Shown here: positions 23,901-33,162 of the stretch, piece by piece
Numbering within the stretch: the stretch's first letter is position 1
How the letters are laid out: each line of letters begins with the position of its first letter
NCBI GenBank assembly: GCA_036924285.1
Contig: JAYKYS010000022.1
Coordinates: forward strand, 1,550,001 to 1,614,000
DNA length: 64,000 nucleotides
Source: Asterella californica
Lineage: Eukaryota; Streptophyta; Marchantiopsida; Marchantiales; Aytoniaceae
Reading direction: 5' to 3'
Notes under the pieces: model-generated
The model's database searches: none
What the model saw: the letters and a program-made list of their open reading frames with translations, nothing else
Told to the model about the DNA's origin: nothing
Position numbers and translations under genes: made by a program

Positions 23901-25405
23901 CAACTCCTGATATTGCGATGTTACGATGGATCGCATATATCAAGTCGTTGAACCCGGAGTTTAGACATATCGCAGGGAAAGATAATCCGATAACGGATAT
24001 GTTATCTCGAGCTCGGTATGATGGGGAGGATGAGATGATTGAAGATATTGACGACGTGGGCGCAAAGTTCTATTCAATTGCACAGACAGGAAGGGAAGAT
24101 GAGTTGTTTGTTGAAGGATTGTATGATGGTGATTTGCTTGATATCGGGAAGTACCTTAGTACGATGATTAAGCAGACAGGTTGGACGGATGAGAGGTTTC
24201 GGAGAGTTCGAAGGAAGGCCTACAACTTCATGTTGCAGGATGGGTTTCTTTGGAAATGACCAACGTAGAAAGGTGGGGTACCACTACGGGTGATTTGCAA
24301 CAAGGAAGATCAGCAGAAGTTGCTCAAGGCGTTCCATGAGAATCTTTGGGCTGGACATCGAGGGATTTGGGCCACTTTTACAAAGATGAAAGAGCGGCGT
24401 GACGGATTACACCCGACTTATCCGTTGACGATCCACTTCAAGTGGGTGGTAGACTTGGTGATTATGCCGGTTGGGATGTGGCAGATGAGATACTTGGTAC
24501 TTGCTAGAGAAGATCTTTCAAATCAAGTCGAGGGTAGGGCGCTTCGGACGAAGACAACTGAAGGGGTATGTAGATTTCTCTTGGAAGAGGTTGTTTGTCG
24601 GTATGGATGTGTGGGAAAGATCACTGCAGATCGGGGAGAGCTAGATGCACATGAGGCTCGTGAATTCTTTGCAAGGTGTGGGGTGAGGTTGTCACTGACA
24701 ACTGCTTACAACCCCAAAGGGAATGCCAAGAGTGAACGTGGTCATCCACCCATTGTGAAGACTTTGGTGAAGGCTTGCAACACAAGGGTACGCGAGTGGC
24801 CTCGACTCTTACCATTTGCGTTATGGGCAGATCGAACGACGCACAGCTCGGTGACAGGTTACATGCCGGTGGAACTCATCACAGGTCAGAAGCCTATCAT
24901 GCCGATTGAAGAACATGTTCTGACATGGAGTGTGTTACCTTGGGAAGACAATTTGACTAGAGAAGAGCTTCTTGCTATTCGAATTAGGCAGTTAGAAAGA
25001 AGACCAGAGGATATCCAAACTGCTTTGGATAGGCTGCGAGAAGCACGGTTGAAGAACAAGGTCAGATTTGATCAGCGACATCGTTTGAGACCCAGGGAAA
25101 TCAAAGAAGGTGATTGGGTGTTAGTCTATGACAACAGTCTAGACAACCAGCATAGTGCACTCTGGAAGTTTTCCAGAAGATGGTTTGGTCCGTATGTGGT
25201 GAAGAAGGTTCATGACAACGCAACTTACGCCCTGCAAGAGTTGGATGGAACGAGCTTGAAGGTACCAGTGGCAGGTAAACGTGTCAAGATTTTCAAAAAG
25301 AGAGATGAGGAGGTCGATCTAGCAGATATCTTGACGGAGTTTCAGTTTGAGGATGAGGATTATGCAGAAGATCTTGAAGGTGAGGTTGGTTACGATGAGA
25401 AGTAG
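20954..25405 (+). pseudogene. Element B gag-pol, one frame with nonsense codons
   Basis: A single frame of 1484 codons interrupted by in-frame stops: TAA and TAG near 21047-21079, TAG at 21776, TGA at 24257 and TAG at 24266. Gag (from 20954) contains FELAAAPEIRDHVKML and DRVTKKSFLEWVEQP. The following part has one CCHC-like cluster (CIWCDGTDHPRGDC). Reverse transcriptase spans about 22540-23500 with FAPYSSRWFTVPKKNG, DLYSGYDQFQL and an unusual MPFFDDIPIKG in place of YxDD. RNase H follows with TVDTSPVAIGWAVGQ. The integrase has WVVDLVIMP, ITADRGELDAHEAREFF and NPKGNAKSERGH (D,D-35-E). Its N-terminal zinc finger keeps the two His (AFHENLWAGHRG), but the second half with the Cys pair is deleted. 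Dead but well preserved. Confidence 0.9.
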
Positions 25406-25480
25406 GACGATAAGCCGGTCCACTCCTTGGTTGGTATCTCTGGTGCATATCGGAGGATGCACAAGTTCAGAGGGAGTGGA

Positions 25481-27343
25481 TGTCGTGTCGTGGACCGGCT
25501 CCTACTTGAAATTCAAACTTCGATGCTTGTCGCTCCAAAGACACTCATGAGAAGACAAGCTAGGCCCCAGCTTACGTGTTTTTGGCACCACTTCGGATCT
25601 TCGTTTTTATCGCGCCAGTGGATAGAGCTCCTTGTCAGCTTTCCATAGGCACTTCATCTACTTCATTTGGACGCCTAGTGGAAAAGTTACAAGACTCGAA
25701 AGATGGAGAAAACAAGCTAGGCCCCAGCTTACGGGCTTTTGGCGCAACTTCGGATCTTCACTTTCATCACATAGATGGGTAGAGCTCGTTGTCAGCTTTC
25801 CATGGGCATCTTGTTTACTTCATTTGGACATCCAGAGAAGAAGTTATGCGATTCGAAAGAAGATAAAATCAAGCTAGGCCCCTAGTTACTTGCTGACTGG
25901 GTATTTAGGGCTTCAGGCGTTATATCAAAGACGCAAGGGGCCTGCTTCTTATTATTCAAGAGAGAACTGTACGTACGGAGACTGTTGCAAGGGGGCTGCT
26001 TAAAAGGTTTGCTTGTTCTTGCGACATGTCAGTGGATGTTTTGGAGAATTGAGAAGTCCAATACACGCACGCAAGGTGTCATCGGGTTCAGATCTGTGCA
26101 GGCTACGCACAGGTTAAGACGGTTCTTGAAGAGACGGATCGGGGGTTGTGTTCTGAGAAAGATTGAGACGCAGGAAGCAGATTTGAGGTTTTCAGTTACC
26201 TGTGAAGGAGAGTTGGACCGTTCGGGCCGTTTCGGAGTCCAAACTTGCTGTCCTTGGATCCATCGGGATCAGAACAACGAGTTCTTCAGGAAATTGAAGA
26301 CGATTCAAAGTTTCATCGGACGGTTTGGGAGTTGTGAGTGAAATTGGCTCGCAGGGAAGCGCTTACATCAGATTTTCGTTCGTCTGCGATCTGAGATTGG
26401 GTTGTTCTTCGCGATCGGTGAGCCAAGCTCTTCGTTCTTGGTGCCTACGCGATCAGGGAGTCTTCATGTACGCATAGGAGAAGACTGTACGTGAATTGGA
26501 TTGTTGGTTTGGGTGTGGTGAGCAAGTTTGAGCCGCAGGGAGCTGATTTGTGTCAGTTTTTTGCAACCTGCGACCAAATTTCTTGCGTGGTTTTGCAAGA
26601 GGAACTCCAAACGACTTGTTTGGAGTCTTGTTGGGTTCAGGGTAGCTAGATCTACCTACCAGAGAAGACGGATATCAGTTTAGGCGATCCGTTTGTGCGT
26701 GGTGTGCGGTTTTAAGCCGCAGGGAGCAGTTTTTGAAGGTTCGGTCACCTGCGACCGAAAATCAGCGATACCTCGGCTATCAGGAGTCGGATCTGAAGGT
26801 TTCTTGGGTTAACGGAGTCAGCAGAGGAGACCCTATCGACATCTGAAGTCCGTTCAGCGAAAGGAAGAAGTCCACAGATAGACTTTTTTCGGTTTCTTCG
26901 CTACGGGTTTTGCTCTTTTGAGTTCGTTAGAGTTCTGGTTGGCTGTATACAGCTTGTGGTAGCTAGCTTTAGCCAAGAGCTAGTGTGTGGATGTGGTTTG
27001 GACTTGGGTTTAAATCGCGTGATACTGTTGTGGCTCTGGTTGTTAGCAAAGAGAAGTTTCTCTTGCTTTGAGCTACGCTTGGCGATTTCAAGCTAGGGTT
27101 GCGATTCAGGGGGTTTGTTTTAGGGCTTCTGAAGTAGGTTACAGACCGCTCTGGTCTGTTCCTCAATTTTGTGCTGTTAGGAGAAAGAAACGGCAGTGTA
27201 CATACATTTGGAGTGGTATATATTGCACGTTCGTTTTCGTGGTTGTTCTTCTCTGTCTTGTCTCTGTTTGGCACACAACATCTTCACAGCCAGGAACCTC
27301 GCGTTTTCCTGGACATCCTTCACGCAAAATAACCGACACGATA
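25481..27343 (+). repeat. 3' LTR of element B
   Basis: 1863 bases, nearly identical to 19007-20878 apart from the missing 10-base duplication and scattered substitutions. Both LTRs share the altered end ATA instead of the ACA expected from element D, so this change predates insertion. Confidence 0.9.
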
Positions 27344-27655
27344 ACGCATGTGACCTTAATATGACCACTAGGCTATCACCAAGTGAATGGTGCCAACAAA
27401 CGTGAGATCTTGCGCCCTCAACAGCAAAATATCCGACGGTAATGCTTGCTGGTATCCTCTAATGGCTGATATGAGCAACAACTCAAGATATCTATGCACC
27501 AAACGTGCCACATGACGCAATGAGATGCGTCTCACAACCTCATCTCTCTCCACATACAAGTATCGCTGTACTTGTATGCCTGTCTGCAATATCGTAGCCA
27601 AACTTGTGCTGATCTCTCCAAACAACTCCAACACACATATACCCTCTTCTAAATA
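27344..27655 (-). pseudogene. C5-DNA methyltransferase domain, N-terminal part (element A)
   Basis: The minus-strand frame starts with a VLELFGEISTSLATILQ stretch, the S-adenosylmethionine-binding motif I (usual D/E-L-F-x-G-x-G/S). RRYLYVERDEVVRR-like sequence follows with the motif II acidic residue, then LPSDILLLRAQDL (motif III) and IHLVIA. The catalytic motif IV, normally G-x-PCQ, reads stop-W-S-Y-stop just before the edge of element B: Pro has become Ser, the nucleophile Cys Tyr, and Gln a stop. All three are single transitions. The protease of element A lies upstream. Together with 18364-19006 this makes a complete methyltransferase motif series. No separate host promoter or intron is visible, so it is part of the retroelement polyprotein. 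Confidence 0.82.
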
Positions 27656-28025
27656 CTGTCACACAATGGCAGTCGTATCCAACGGTGATAAGGTTACAGG
27701 ATCAATAGCAGGAACAATCTTTGGTTCCTCTACTGATGATACAAAGGCTTCACTCCAAACCTGCGACACCAACCGATCAGCATACTGCTGCAACTCTCCA
27801 CTCGAACTCCAGAGCAGGACATCCAAAGCAGATGGGCTTCAAAGATCGGAGTATCCTCTGCATGGGCATTATCCTCTAACAACTCGCCCGGTCAAGTGCT
27901 GACCGAACTGAATCTTGCAACAGAGCCATCATCCCTGGTGTAGGCTCCCTTATCTCAACTCTAGCACTGAACCGCACTGGTCTCTCACCGGACTGCCAAT
28001 CTGGTCTGTAAGATGTTGTCTCCGT

Positions 28026-28564
28026 TCAATAGTCGATCACGAACCCCATAGGATATAACACAGCACCTCCAACCAATACATCATAAGACTCCGCGGTCGT
28101 AACGATGATCTTGGCTCTCACCATGGAGTCATCCGTGGGGTGATCTGATCGAACTCTCATCGTCGACATCTCGCGTGTCATGTGTAGAGTTGTACCTCTT
28201 GATCCTCCTAGAGATGTCTGTAGCTGGAATGGACATCTCTCCACCTCGGACTCCTTCAAACTCAAACCAATGCACGTCGTCTTTCTCAACATCAACGGCT
28301 GGGCTTCAGAGTCTAACAAGACTTTTTGCGACTGATACACCTTCCCTGAAGGTGCCACCAAACAGAAGATACCACTTCTGTTGTCCAACAACACCACATC
28401 TGGTGCCAAACCAGCACGGTCAATCTCCTAGCAGCCACCGCTTGCCAAGTACCACTGGTAGCTGTCTTGATCCTCGACTTCATGGACACGTCTATCGTCT
28501 CTCGCTGAACCACCTCAGCACTAGAGATAACAACATCCTCGCTCTCATTGAGCGTGACCGTCAA
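28026..28564 (-). pseudogene. Element A aspartic protease
   Basis: The frame 28409-28026 has KVLLDSEAQPLMLRK, matching the gypsy protease active site (LLDSGAQP) with Gly changed to Glu. PFQLQTSLGGSRGTTLHMT and AESYDVLVGGAVLYPMGF then follow, the flap and C-terminal I/L-L-G-like region. An overlapping frame to 28564 carries the upstream linker. It lies between gag (28.6-30.4 kb) and the methyltransferase part at 27.66 kb, all on the minus strand. The active-site change alone predicts loss of function. Confidence 0.75.
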
Positions 28565-28599
28565 CTAGAACACTAGAGCCAAGCTGACTCCCAATGCTC

Positions 28600-30453
28600 T
28601 CATATCCATGGCTGAAAATAGTCGGGCTTGCAAAATTGATGTAACCACCTCCAACATGGGTATTTCGACGTCGCATCCATAGACGTCAAGGGTTGTCTCG
28701 CATCATCATCACTCTTGGATGTCGATGCCTGTAACTCCACTACATCATCGATAGGTCGTTTAGGCATCACCGACGTGATCCTCAATGTTGTCGATAATGT
28801 GAACGATTGAGGAAGCCTGGTCTGTCTACCAGCCTCCCCGCGTTGTGGGTCCAACTCCACCGACGCATCTCGTGGCTCAGAGACACGTACTGCACCTCGA
28901 GTCACTGCCGCAGATGTCTCAATTTGCACCACACCAACCACGAAGTCGAAGTCATCTCTTTCTCCTTCATAAGAAGTGGAAGCTTCTGTTCCACCAGATC
29001 TCCGCTGAGCCATAACCATACTAGCTATCCTCTGCTCCAACCAACTGCTCAATTCGAGCAGCCATACCTGCTTCTGACGTTCTAGCAAGCGGTGGACCGA
29101 CTGATCCTCTTCCAGGTGTTGGACATCTACCTCCAGCTCGACCACCACGGCCTCCTTTAGCTCCTCCGCCTTTCCTTGTCGTAGCTCAGAATGGAGATCA
29201 AAACAACGATCACTATTGTGACCAGGTCGCTCGCAATGCTCACATTGCCTAGGTACCGCTTGAGACGTCCTTGACGTCTCATAACCACCTCTCCTCTGTA
29301 GACAGTCCTTCTGCTGATGAGGACCATCACACGTCCAGCAAGGACCCGCTTGCTGCTGACTAGAGAAGGAAGGCATGGGCTTCTGTCCACCAGATCCTCC
29401 AACACCTCCGTGGAATCATGACTACTTCGCACGATCCTTACCACCACCACCTCCATGCTGTTGCGTAACCTGTGATCCTTGAGAAGAGGTGGTCGTCCCA
29501 TGTGGTGTCTCCTTGCTGAACCCAGCAACCACCACCCTCTCCTCTTGATTAAATCCGCTCAGTCAAACCAAAGACAACAGCCAACGTCGGAGCGGTGTCT
29601 CCGACATCTCTGACTCTCTTACGCAGCTCCCGATCTAGTATCTCATACCAGAACTGGACTGCCTATGTTTTCGTCACCCCTTAGGTAACATTGATCAACC
29701 GTCTCATGCGAGTAAACGTCTCGCGTAGGCTCTCTCCAGTTTTCCGCTGGAACTTATGCAGACTCCTCAACTTGTCAGTCCGCACACCTTGATAGTTCTT
29801 CCTCAAACACTAGAAGAACTGAACCACATGGTTAAACCCTGGTGGTATCTCGCTCACACTACCACCTGCTCCACTACTAGTGAACGCACCACCGGTAATA
29901 TGTACTCCGTCATCCGTGGATGTACCACTGCTACTGGCATCCGAACTCGTAAGTGCTACGCCTCTTGAAACTACGCCAGTAGTGATAGAAACATAGTTGG
30001 GAGACCAATGTTGTCTCCACAACTCAATCTCCACATTATAGTCTCGCCGGAACTCATGATACTCGTCCATAGGCGGTCCCTCCAAGTGTTGGAACAAACT
30101 CTTCCACGTCATGAAGGGTGTAAACAGCTGTGGGTTCCGCATCTACTGCAGATCGCTCAACTGTCGAACTCTTGGATAAAGTCATCCAGCTCAATGATAT
30201 CCATTGTACCTGAGTAACGTCGAGGTCTCTTCATGGTCTCATAGATCTCGTCCATGTCCCACAACAACGGTGTGGTGACACTAGACTCATTATCAGAAAA
30301 TGCGTTGTCTGCGTCTGACTCGTCCTCTAGAACAACCGACGGCAATGGTGTAGAAAGTCGGTACTTCATCCCACTCCATGTATACCCACTGTCCGAGAAA
30401 TCCTCACCAGAACCTCCCGAGAATTCCGTGATGATAGAATCTCGATAACACAC
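28600..30453 (-). pseudogene. Element A gag
   Basis: N-terminal pieces at 30453-30157 (acidic, ending IIELDDFIQEFDS) and 30142-29810. The conserved gag core at about 29770-29550 reads KFQRKTGESLRETFTRMRRL, with QFWYEILDRELRKRVRD after two stops. The well-kept C-terminal frame 29376-28600 (258 residues) contains CWTCDGPHQQKDC and a canonical zinc knuckle CEHCERPGHNSDRC (CX2CX4HX4C), followed by a long linker with leucine-rich segments. Frameshifts and stops separate the pieces. The plus-strand open frames over this stretch are shadows. Confidence 0.8.
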
Positions 30454-30459
30454 TCTCCA

Positions 30460-31160
30460 ACCAGAATGCCGAAATCTCCGTCATCACAGTAACCACCACT
30501 TGCCTAACCCCGCTCCTACTGAGCTCACCTATCCCTTACTAGGACGGTCAAGGTAAGGCAACTTGTACTTGTCATCATCACAGACAGCCTCTCACGATGT
30601 GATGGTCTTCACTCCAACCGCAACGTGAGAGAAACAAAGATAGTCTGACTGGTCTACAACTCCAATCTCACTATCGACAGCACACTGGAGTGAACTCACT
30701 CCGCAAATCAAGCGCCAACACAAATAAACGCGGCGCACAAACAGAAAGCAGAATATGGAGGGGTTCCAACCACAAGAAGTCCAAATGATAACTCTCCACA
30801 CGTAAACATTCACATAAAGAGAAACCTAGCTCCACCCGGACTGACGTCTCTTTTTCGGTGACCACATGCACAATATATAATCACCAGCCGTCGTAACTGA
30901 CACTTAAGGTCACTAACTAGATGTCCACACCTCTAGTAGCTCCAAAAATACTTATGTGGTAGCTCTACTAGCTCACCCAAGACAACTGCCACCAACTGCC
31001 TCCATACGCATCTCTACAGTATAGGCAAACACTACCACAACTATGGCTTCCCTCTAATACTGGAGGTTCGTCCTACCACCCCTCTAGGAACTTGCGAGAA
31101 GGTTTCCTATTACCTTAAACAAGTCCATAAGTACTTACACGCATTCCTAGAAGACACCCA
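30460..31160 (-). other. Element A leader between 5' LTR and gag
   Basis: Non-coding sequence between the gag start and the 5' LTR. Apart from the 5S-like block at 31164-31260 and short open frames without motifs, I see nothing specific. No clear primer-binding site was found beside the LTR at 31700. Confidence 0.4.
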
Positions 31161-31163
31161 GAG

Positions 31164-31260
31164 CTATTCGTCTAGTGGTAAAACCAAAGCTAAGATTGCA
31201 GAGTTAAATGTACAAGTCCAGAAATAGTGTTAGGATGGGTGACCAACTGGTTTTACACTT
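31164..31260 (+). ncRNA. 5S rRNA-like / Pol III promoter remnant
   Basis: From about 31197 the sequence follows the internal promoter part of plant 5S rRNA: AGTTAA, then a diverged stretch, then TAGTGTTAGGATGGGTGACC, which ends in an exact box C (GGATGGGTGACC). About 30 bases before it, TTCGTCTAGTGGTAA resembles the box A region of tRNA-Glu or tRNA-Asp rather than the 5' half of 5S. It is not a working 5S gene. It may be a remnant of a SINE with a mixed Pol III promoter, or a 5S-carrying LTR fragment of the Cassandra kind. It lies antisense in the leader of element A. Confidence 0.5.
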
Positions 31261-31700
31261 CTCACACAATTGAAACTTGCATATCTCTCTCATGCTCGGA
31301 CTTCGCACTCACGCACCTCTTCTCCTCAAAGCTTCTATTTTTGGTGCATTGGAATCATCTTCCCAGCGCGCACCTACTGCACTCTTGAGCACCACAAATT
31401 GTCGATCCACACCAACTCGACTTCCGCTGACGTACTTCTGCCGATCTCAACTTGATCATAAACCCGTCACAAGAAATTCCAGCAGCGCTTCCGCACTATC
31501 TCACCACCAAATCGGTCAAGAACAAGTTCAAACGACAATAATCCACACAGCCATCGATCACCCAATCAAAAAGAACCACTTCGCGCACGCACGCATCTGC
31601 AAATCGAAGATATCAACGATCTGCCACTCCGGAAATACCACCGGCTAAAATCTACGACCTGAAACCTCTCAATCAGACCTCTCAATCTGAGTTCTTCAAG

Positions 31701-31992
31701 TGATAAACGGTATGTACTCATTCCATCATGCCAACGAGCACTAAACAATCACTAAAGTCGAGCCAAATCTACTCTATGCTCGTAGAGACTTCACATTGCA
31801 TTCACCAAGACTATCCATCATAGCTAGGAGCTTGAAGGCTCAACTTGAAGAACTAAGGCCCCCAAGCTTTACCTGCGAAGTATACCCCTAGTTGGTCATC
31901 CCAAGAACTCACCCTAACGGCACTAACGGTCCTACCGGGATTCACCACTCCGCACTCGATCAACATAGCCGAGGAGCCAAACTGAAGTGACA
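31701..31992 (-). repeat. 5' LTR of element A
   Basis: 292 bases, TGTCACTTCAG...CCGTTTATCA on the minus strand. Matches 10865-11155. Divergence between the two is clearly higher than between the LTRs of element B, which agrees with A being the host of B. Confidence 0.7.
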
Positions 31993-33162
31993 TAATGTTA
32001 TGTAAGCTGTATATTTCGTCCTTCTTCTGAAAGTGCCATTTTGCAACTTATTATTTTTCGGTTTAACGTCTTATTTACAGCGGTGGCCTATAGCGTTCGG
32101 GCTTGGGTGGTTTTGGACGATTGAAATGCCAGCGTGGAGTACCTCGTCTCGGCTCCTCGAAATCGGCCGTTCAGAGAAATAAAAATTATTGCTACACAAG
32201 GGTCTTACGTACTAAGGGAACAGTATGTCTGGTATAACGAGTCAACGTGCGGTGATCTGATACGTGTATTGCAGTTGTAGTGTTGTAAGCGGATCTCTTT
32301 TACTTACTCGGTCGTTATGATCTCTCGTGCAGACGCTTTCAGTTTCTTTCGCAATCGTGGGATCCGCTTTGCTCTTGATCGGCGGCGTCGTGAATGTCGT
32401 GAGAGTAATCCAGTTGCAACAAATTGAAAACTTGGGAGGAACGGCTGAGAAGCTCAGGGGCGGTGCAGAGGAGCGCTTGGTCGAGGAGAGAGAGAGAGAG
32501 AGGAATGGCAGCAACCGCTTCTTGGAGGCAACAGCAAGAACCTTGGCCAACGAGAGTTCGAGATTGAAGGTGGGAGTGAGAACCCCTACAAAGCTAACGT
32601 CGTCGAAGCCGAGCGAAATGTTTAACCTTAACCAGAGTTGCACTTCTGCTTCTAGTTTAGAGATATTCGTGTCATAATGTGTAGACTCTGAGCGGATTGT
32701 GGTGTATTTTACGTTTTATAAGCAATAGGACTGTAGGTTTTCTTTTTCGGTATCCTCCGTGTTGTATAGTTCCAGCGGAATGGCGAAGCTTCATCTGCGG
32801 CGATGAATGAATGCGGCACTTTTGGATAGTATTATCTGACACAGGAGCTCTGAATGGACACGATTATGGAGGAAATCTCGTTGTTTCAACGCCTTAGAAC
32901 ACTTGAATTGCACGAGAGGCTATGCATTGGTCAGGAGGTTTTCACTGCAGAGGAGGACCAGGATTCCCGCTGAAGAAATACAGAAAAAGTTTACAAGTCT
33001 GTCTTAATAGAGGTGGACTTATACTCCGTCCGACTGTCAGAAGATAACTTGCAGAGTTAGAAGTGTAGTCTTCAGTTGCTAGTTTTGAAATGGATGTAGT
33101 TTGTACAGGGATGATAGAATCTGTAGAAATTGGAAGCAGCTTGCGATAGATGGAGCTACACA
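31993..33162 (+). other. Upstream region of the MYB gene
   Basis: Contains a (GA)n tract near 32,486-32,500 and an open frame 32327-32677 without ATG. That frame begins with a hydrophobic stretch (SFAIVGSALLLIGGVVNVV). I take it as the promoter and 5' untranslated region of the downstream gene rather than a separate gene. A TATA box is not obvious. Confidence 0.35.

Larger units (their letters stand above)
19007..27343 (+). mobile_element. Element B: Ty3/gypsy with both LTRs
   Basis: Plus-strand LTR retrotransposon: 5' LTR 19007-20878, internal region 20879-25480, 3' LTR 25481-27343. The LTRs begin TGTCGTGTCGTGG and end GACACGATA, where the related element D ends GCGACA. A 4-base repeat ACGC stands next to both outer ends and is probably the target duplication. 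The insertion cut the methyltransferase of element A right after its catalytic motif. A candidate primer-binding site TGGTGAACTCGACGTGA starts 4 bases inside; I could not name the tRNA. A purine-rich AGAGGGAGTGGA precedes the 3' LTR. The two LTRs differ little by eye, so it is younger than A. Confidence 0.9.
10865..31992 (-). mobile_element. Element A: nested Ty3/gypsy with methyltransferase
   Basis: A minus-strand LTR retrotransposon reading gag, protease, cytosine-5 methyltransferase, reverse transcriptase, RNase H, integrase from right to left. It is bounded by direct repeats of about 291 bases (10865-11155 and 31701-31992) that have TG...CA ends on the minus strand. It is interrupted by element B (19007-27343) and insertion C (about 14159-17776). 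Removing both leaves roughly 9.2 kb. The coding parts carry many stops and frameshifts and the protease D-S-G reads D-S-E, so the copy is dead. No matching target duplication is visible at the outer ends (CACAA on the left, TAATG on the right), so the LTR assignment is good but not proven. Confidence 0.75.

Noticed and set aside
28807..30450. Plus-strand open frames opposite element A gag
   Set aside because: Shadows of the minus-strand coding sequence, where zinc knuckle and gag motifs are clear.
32327..32677. Possible membrane protein upstream of the MYB gene
   Set aside because: The frame has no ATG at its start, and the hydrophobic stretch is followed by low-complexity GA-derived Glu/Arg. 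More likely a 5' leader.
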